From Ruminococcus turbiniformis (GTDB taxonomy: Bacteria; Bacillota; Clostridia; Lachnospirales; Lachnospiraceae), in NCBI RefSeq assembly GCF_020687545.1, contig NZ_JAJEQX010000012.1, positions 1 through 64,000 on the forward strand: a DNA stretch of 64,000 bases, in the 5' to 3' direction. Made by a program: the position numbers and the translations under genes. Each line of letters begins with the position of its first letter. Position 1 is the first letter of the stretch. Shown here one piece after another: positions 62,611-64,000 of this stretch. The notes beneath the pieces are model-generated. The model did not search any database. It was not told where the DNA came from and saw only the letters and a program-made list of their open reading frames with translations.

Positions 62611-62802
62611 TTAATACCTGTCCGACTCGCTGTAATCATCCATGTTTCTTCCGCAGTTGCGGCTGGAATTTCTGGATGAAGATGTTGTGCTGTTCTTGTT
62701 TGCATTCTTATTCTTGCTCTGGGTGTCGGAGTAGGATGAATAAGAGTTGTTTTTGGAATTTGTGTTGTTTGAATTGTTTGTGTTATTGTAATTCTTTGCC
62801 AT
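62611..62802 (-). CDS. small Asn/Ser-rich protein
   Basis: 63 residues, starting MAKNYNNTNNSNNTN, almost entirely N, S, T, K and Y, ending MDDYSESDRY. A strong GGAGGG ribosome binding site and following hairpin support it as a gene. No domain recognised. Low-complexity polar proteins of this kind are common in spore formers, but a spore role is only a guess. Confidence 0.7.
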   Translation of the reverse strand: MAKNYNNTNNSNNTNSKNNSYSSYSDTQSKNKNANKNSTTSSSRNSSRNCGRNMDDYSESDRY

Positions 62803-62924
62803 GAGTATCCCTCCTGTTTTTTTGGTTCAGTCATAGTATGAACCTGTTCAGGATGAATTATTCTCAATTTTATGTCCATATTCTGTTTTACACGGCATGT
62901 TTTTACATTTTTCAAATTTTTTTC

Positions 62925-62953
62925 TTGCTTTTTCCAATTCCGTATATTATACT
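62925..62953 (+). promoter_or_regulatory. promoter of the candidate sRNA
   Basis: TTGCTT (62925-62930), 17 bases, TATACT (62948-62953). Predicted start near 62961. Confidence 0.5.
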
Positions 62954-62960
62954 GTCTATT

Positions 62961-63039
62961 GTAGAAAGTAATTTCTACAACCCCTTATTAATTATTTATA
63001 CTCCCCTCAAAAGACCGATGGCTCCCCCATCGGTCTTTT
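62961..63039 (+). ncRNA. candidate ~80-nt small RNA
   Basis: Begins with a perfect hairpin (GTAGAAA/TTTCTAC, extended by TT/AA in DNA, GTAA tetraloop), then a single-stranded stretch with CCCCTT and ACTCCCCTC. It ends in a strong terminator AAAAGACCGATGG/CCATCGGTCTTTT with loop CTCCC (63009-63039). No reading frame lies within or downstream on this strand. The C-rich unpaired segments could pair with Shine-Dalgarno sequences. The rest of the gap (63040-63230) has no recognisable feature. Confidence 0.45.
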
Positions 63040-63230
63040 ACCGTACTCTCATTCGTTCATAATTTGTTCATTTATTATTATAAATTCTTTCATTTTATGA
63101 TCACGTTTTCTTCATTTCTCTCCCCTATACTAAAACCATCGAAAGGAACAGAAGAAAAGAAAAATATCAGACACATTACAGAGACGCTTTCAAGTTATTA
63201 GAATAAACTTTTTCATAATACATGCCGGGG

Positions 63231-63264
63231 GCTGAGAAATCAGCCACCCGGCATCCTCCCTTTT
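63231..63264 (-). terminator. terminator of the kinase-like gene
   Basis: ATGCCGGG/CCCGGCAT with inner GCTGA/TCAGC, 15 bases beyond the stop codon on the minus strand. Confidence 0.65.
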
Positions 63265-63278
63265 TACGGAACTTTTTC

Positions 63279-64000
63279 TCACAGCGGTCCAATCAGGCCG
63301 ATCAGAAGTCCAAGCACCGCGGCCGCAGCAATCTCTGCCAGAATCATTCCAAACCCTTTTCCGCTTTTCTCCCTGCCGCTCTGAATCTCCGCCGGAACAG
63401 GAGGAAGATCACGCAGCACCTGAGAAAACTCCGCGTATTTCTTTTTTGATTCTCCGGTACAGCGGCGGATCAGCCGTTCAAACCGCACCTCTTCTCTTCG
63501 CCGCAGCTGCGGTGTAATCTCCGAACATGCAAGAATAAACTGAACCGTTCTTCCATAGGCAAACAGATCTGCGTCCTGATTTTTTGTAATCCCCATGTCA
63601 TAAACAGGCTTCACGAAATGGTTTCTCACAGCCCTCTTCTGCATTTGCTTCATAACAAACGCATTCTCCTGCGACTCCAGATCAAGAAGGAACAGTCGTC
63701 CCTCATCTGAAATTACAATACTGTACGGATTAAGATACCGGTAGTTTCTTCTGTTTCTGCATCGGTAAAACTGATCGACACAGACCGCAAGCTGACGGAA
63801 CCACTCAAACACGGTTTTCTTATCCAGCCTGGGATTTTCCCCGATACAGTGAATCAGAAGTTTCCCCGGTACGCAGTCCATTCCCTGCCTGCAGCGGGCT
63901 CCGTGGTCAATAAACTTCAGCACTTCATACATTTCTTCCATATGCAGTTCTCTTCGGCTGTATCTGTTCAGCCGGTTCCGCGTTTCCCTCCTGCGCAGAA
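63279..64000 (-). CDS. protein-kinase-like protein with C-terminal membrane anchor (partial)
   Basis: The visible 240 residues contain a kinase-like C-lobe: YRYLNPYSIVISDEGRLFLLDLES resembles the catalytic and DFG regions, with Asn instead of the HRD Asp and DLE instead of DFG. A later segment (ADLFAYGRTVQFIL) fits the F helix. The last about 25 residues are one hydrophobic helix, so it is tail-anchored. The frame is open to the window edge at 64000, so the true start is probably outside; an internal ATG at 63941 is possible. Probably a pseudokinase. Confidence 0.6.
   Translation of the reverse strand, partial: LRRRETRNRLNRYSRRELHMEEMYEVLKFIDHGARCRQGMDCVPGKLLIHCIGENPRLDKKTVFEWFRQLAVCVDQFYRCRNRRNYRYLNPYSIVISDEGRLFLLDLESQENAFVMKQMQKRAVRNHFVKPVYDMGITKNQDADLFAYGRTVQFILACSEITPQLRRREEVRFERLIRRCTGESKKKYAEFSQVLRDLPPVPAEIQSGREKSGKGFGMILAEIAAAAVLGLLIGLIGPL

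Noticed and set aside
62538-62915. 125-codon minus-strand frame overlapping the Asn/Ser-rich gene
   Set aside because: It has no Shine-Dalgarno, runs through the terminator hairpin and is Thr/Gln/Pro low complexity. The 63-codon frame has a strong GGAGGG and a better start.
62959-62980. Resemblance of the TTTCTAC palindrome to Cas12a-type CRISPR repeats
   Set aside because: It occurs once, with no spacer array or cas gene. It is better explained as the 5' hairpin of a small RNA.

Overview
The window looks like a chromosomal segment of an anaerobic, spore-forming Firmicute of the family Lachnospiraceae (Clostridia). This is an inference from moderate G+C, strong GGAGG-type ribosome binding sites, the gene families present (YlmC/YmxH, DUF975/CmpB membrane proteins, a glnA-ANTAR pair, TRAP transport, a lone PTS EIIC-like protein) and a tRNA cluster without encoded CCA ends. 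No phage, plasmid or CRISPR locus is visible. The only transposase is a 5'-truncated, frameshifted IS1182-type copy at the left edge.

Layout. 1-1.2 kb: dead insertion sequence. 1.3-5.7 kb: fluC-dapF, a class II aldolase, and glnA followed by an ANTAR-domain regulator, with a promoter plus attenuator in the glnA leader. 5.7-15.7 kb: an alpha-galactoside (raffinose-type) locus. It has a sugar-binding lipoprotein, two ABC permeases, a GH36 alpha-galactosidase, an amylosucrase-like GH13 enzyme, a divergent AraC regulator and a fructokinase. Between the regulator and the kinase lie two inverted copies of a long palindromic repeat. 15.8-20.3 kb: two G3E GTPases (one His-rich, one fused to DUF1980), exoIII, truA, nrdR and ylmC. 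20.4-24 kb: small or poorly known membrane and HD proteins.

24-36.8 kb: a catabolic island. Carbamate kinase and a GntR regulator sit beside an RpiR regulator. Then a five-gene minus-strand unit (ornithine-cyclodeaminase-family dehydrogenase, TRAP DctM, DctP and DctQ, LarA-type racemase) faces a three-gene plus-strand unit (MOFRL glycerate-kinase family, enolase-like protein, glutamate dehydrogenase) across an AT-rich divergent promoter. The enolase-like protein keeps the metal ligands and the catalytic lysine, but the DEGG loop and the SHRSGETED motif are replaced. I regard this as the best candidate for an undescribed pathway: uptake, racemisation, phosphorylation and an enolase-type elimination of a small hydroxy acid. 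The substrate is unknown.

36.8-50.3 kb: an ATP-grasp PPDK-N protein, an SDR, HflX, a TPR lipoprotein, a P1B metal ATPase, a small alarmone synthetase, an EIIC-type membrane protein coupled to a truncated GNAT, and a three-gene ABC export/assembly operon. 50.4-62.5 kb: tRNA-Gly(CCC), ung, hisH-hisF, a Na+/alanine symporter, a two-component system, mntP under a yybP-ykoY Mn2+ riboswitch, an HPr-like protein lacking the active-site histidine, an FGGY kinase, a seven-tRNA operon with a perfect consensus promoter, and rlm-rdgB-yfcE. 62.5-64 kb: a small Asn/Ser-rich protein, a candidate ~80-nt sRNA, and a kinase-like membrane protein running off the right edge.

Starts were chosen from visible Shine-Dalgarno sequences and family lengths. 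All functional calls come from reading motifs, not from database searches.
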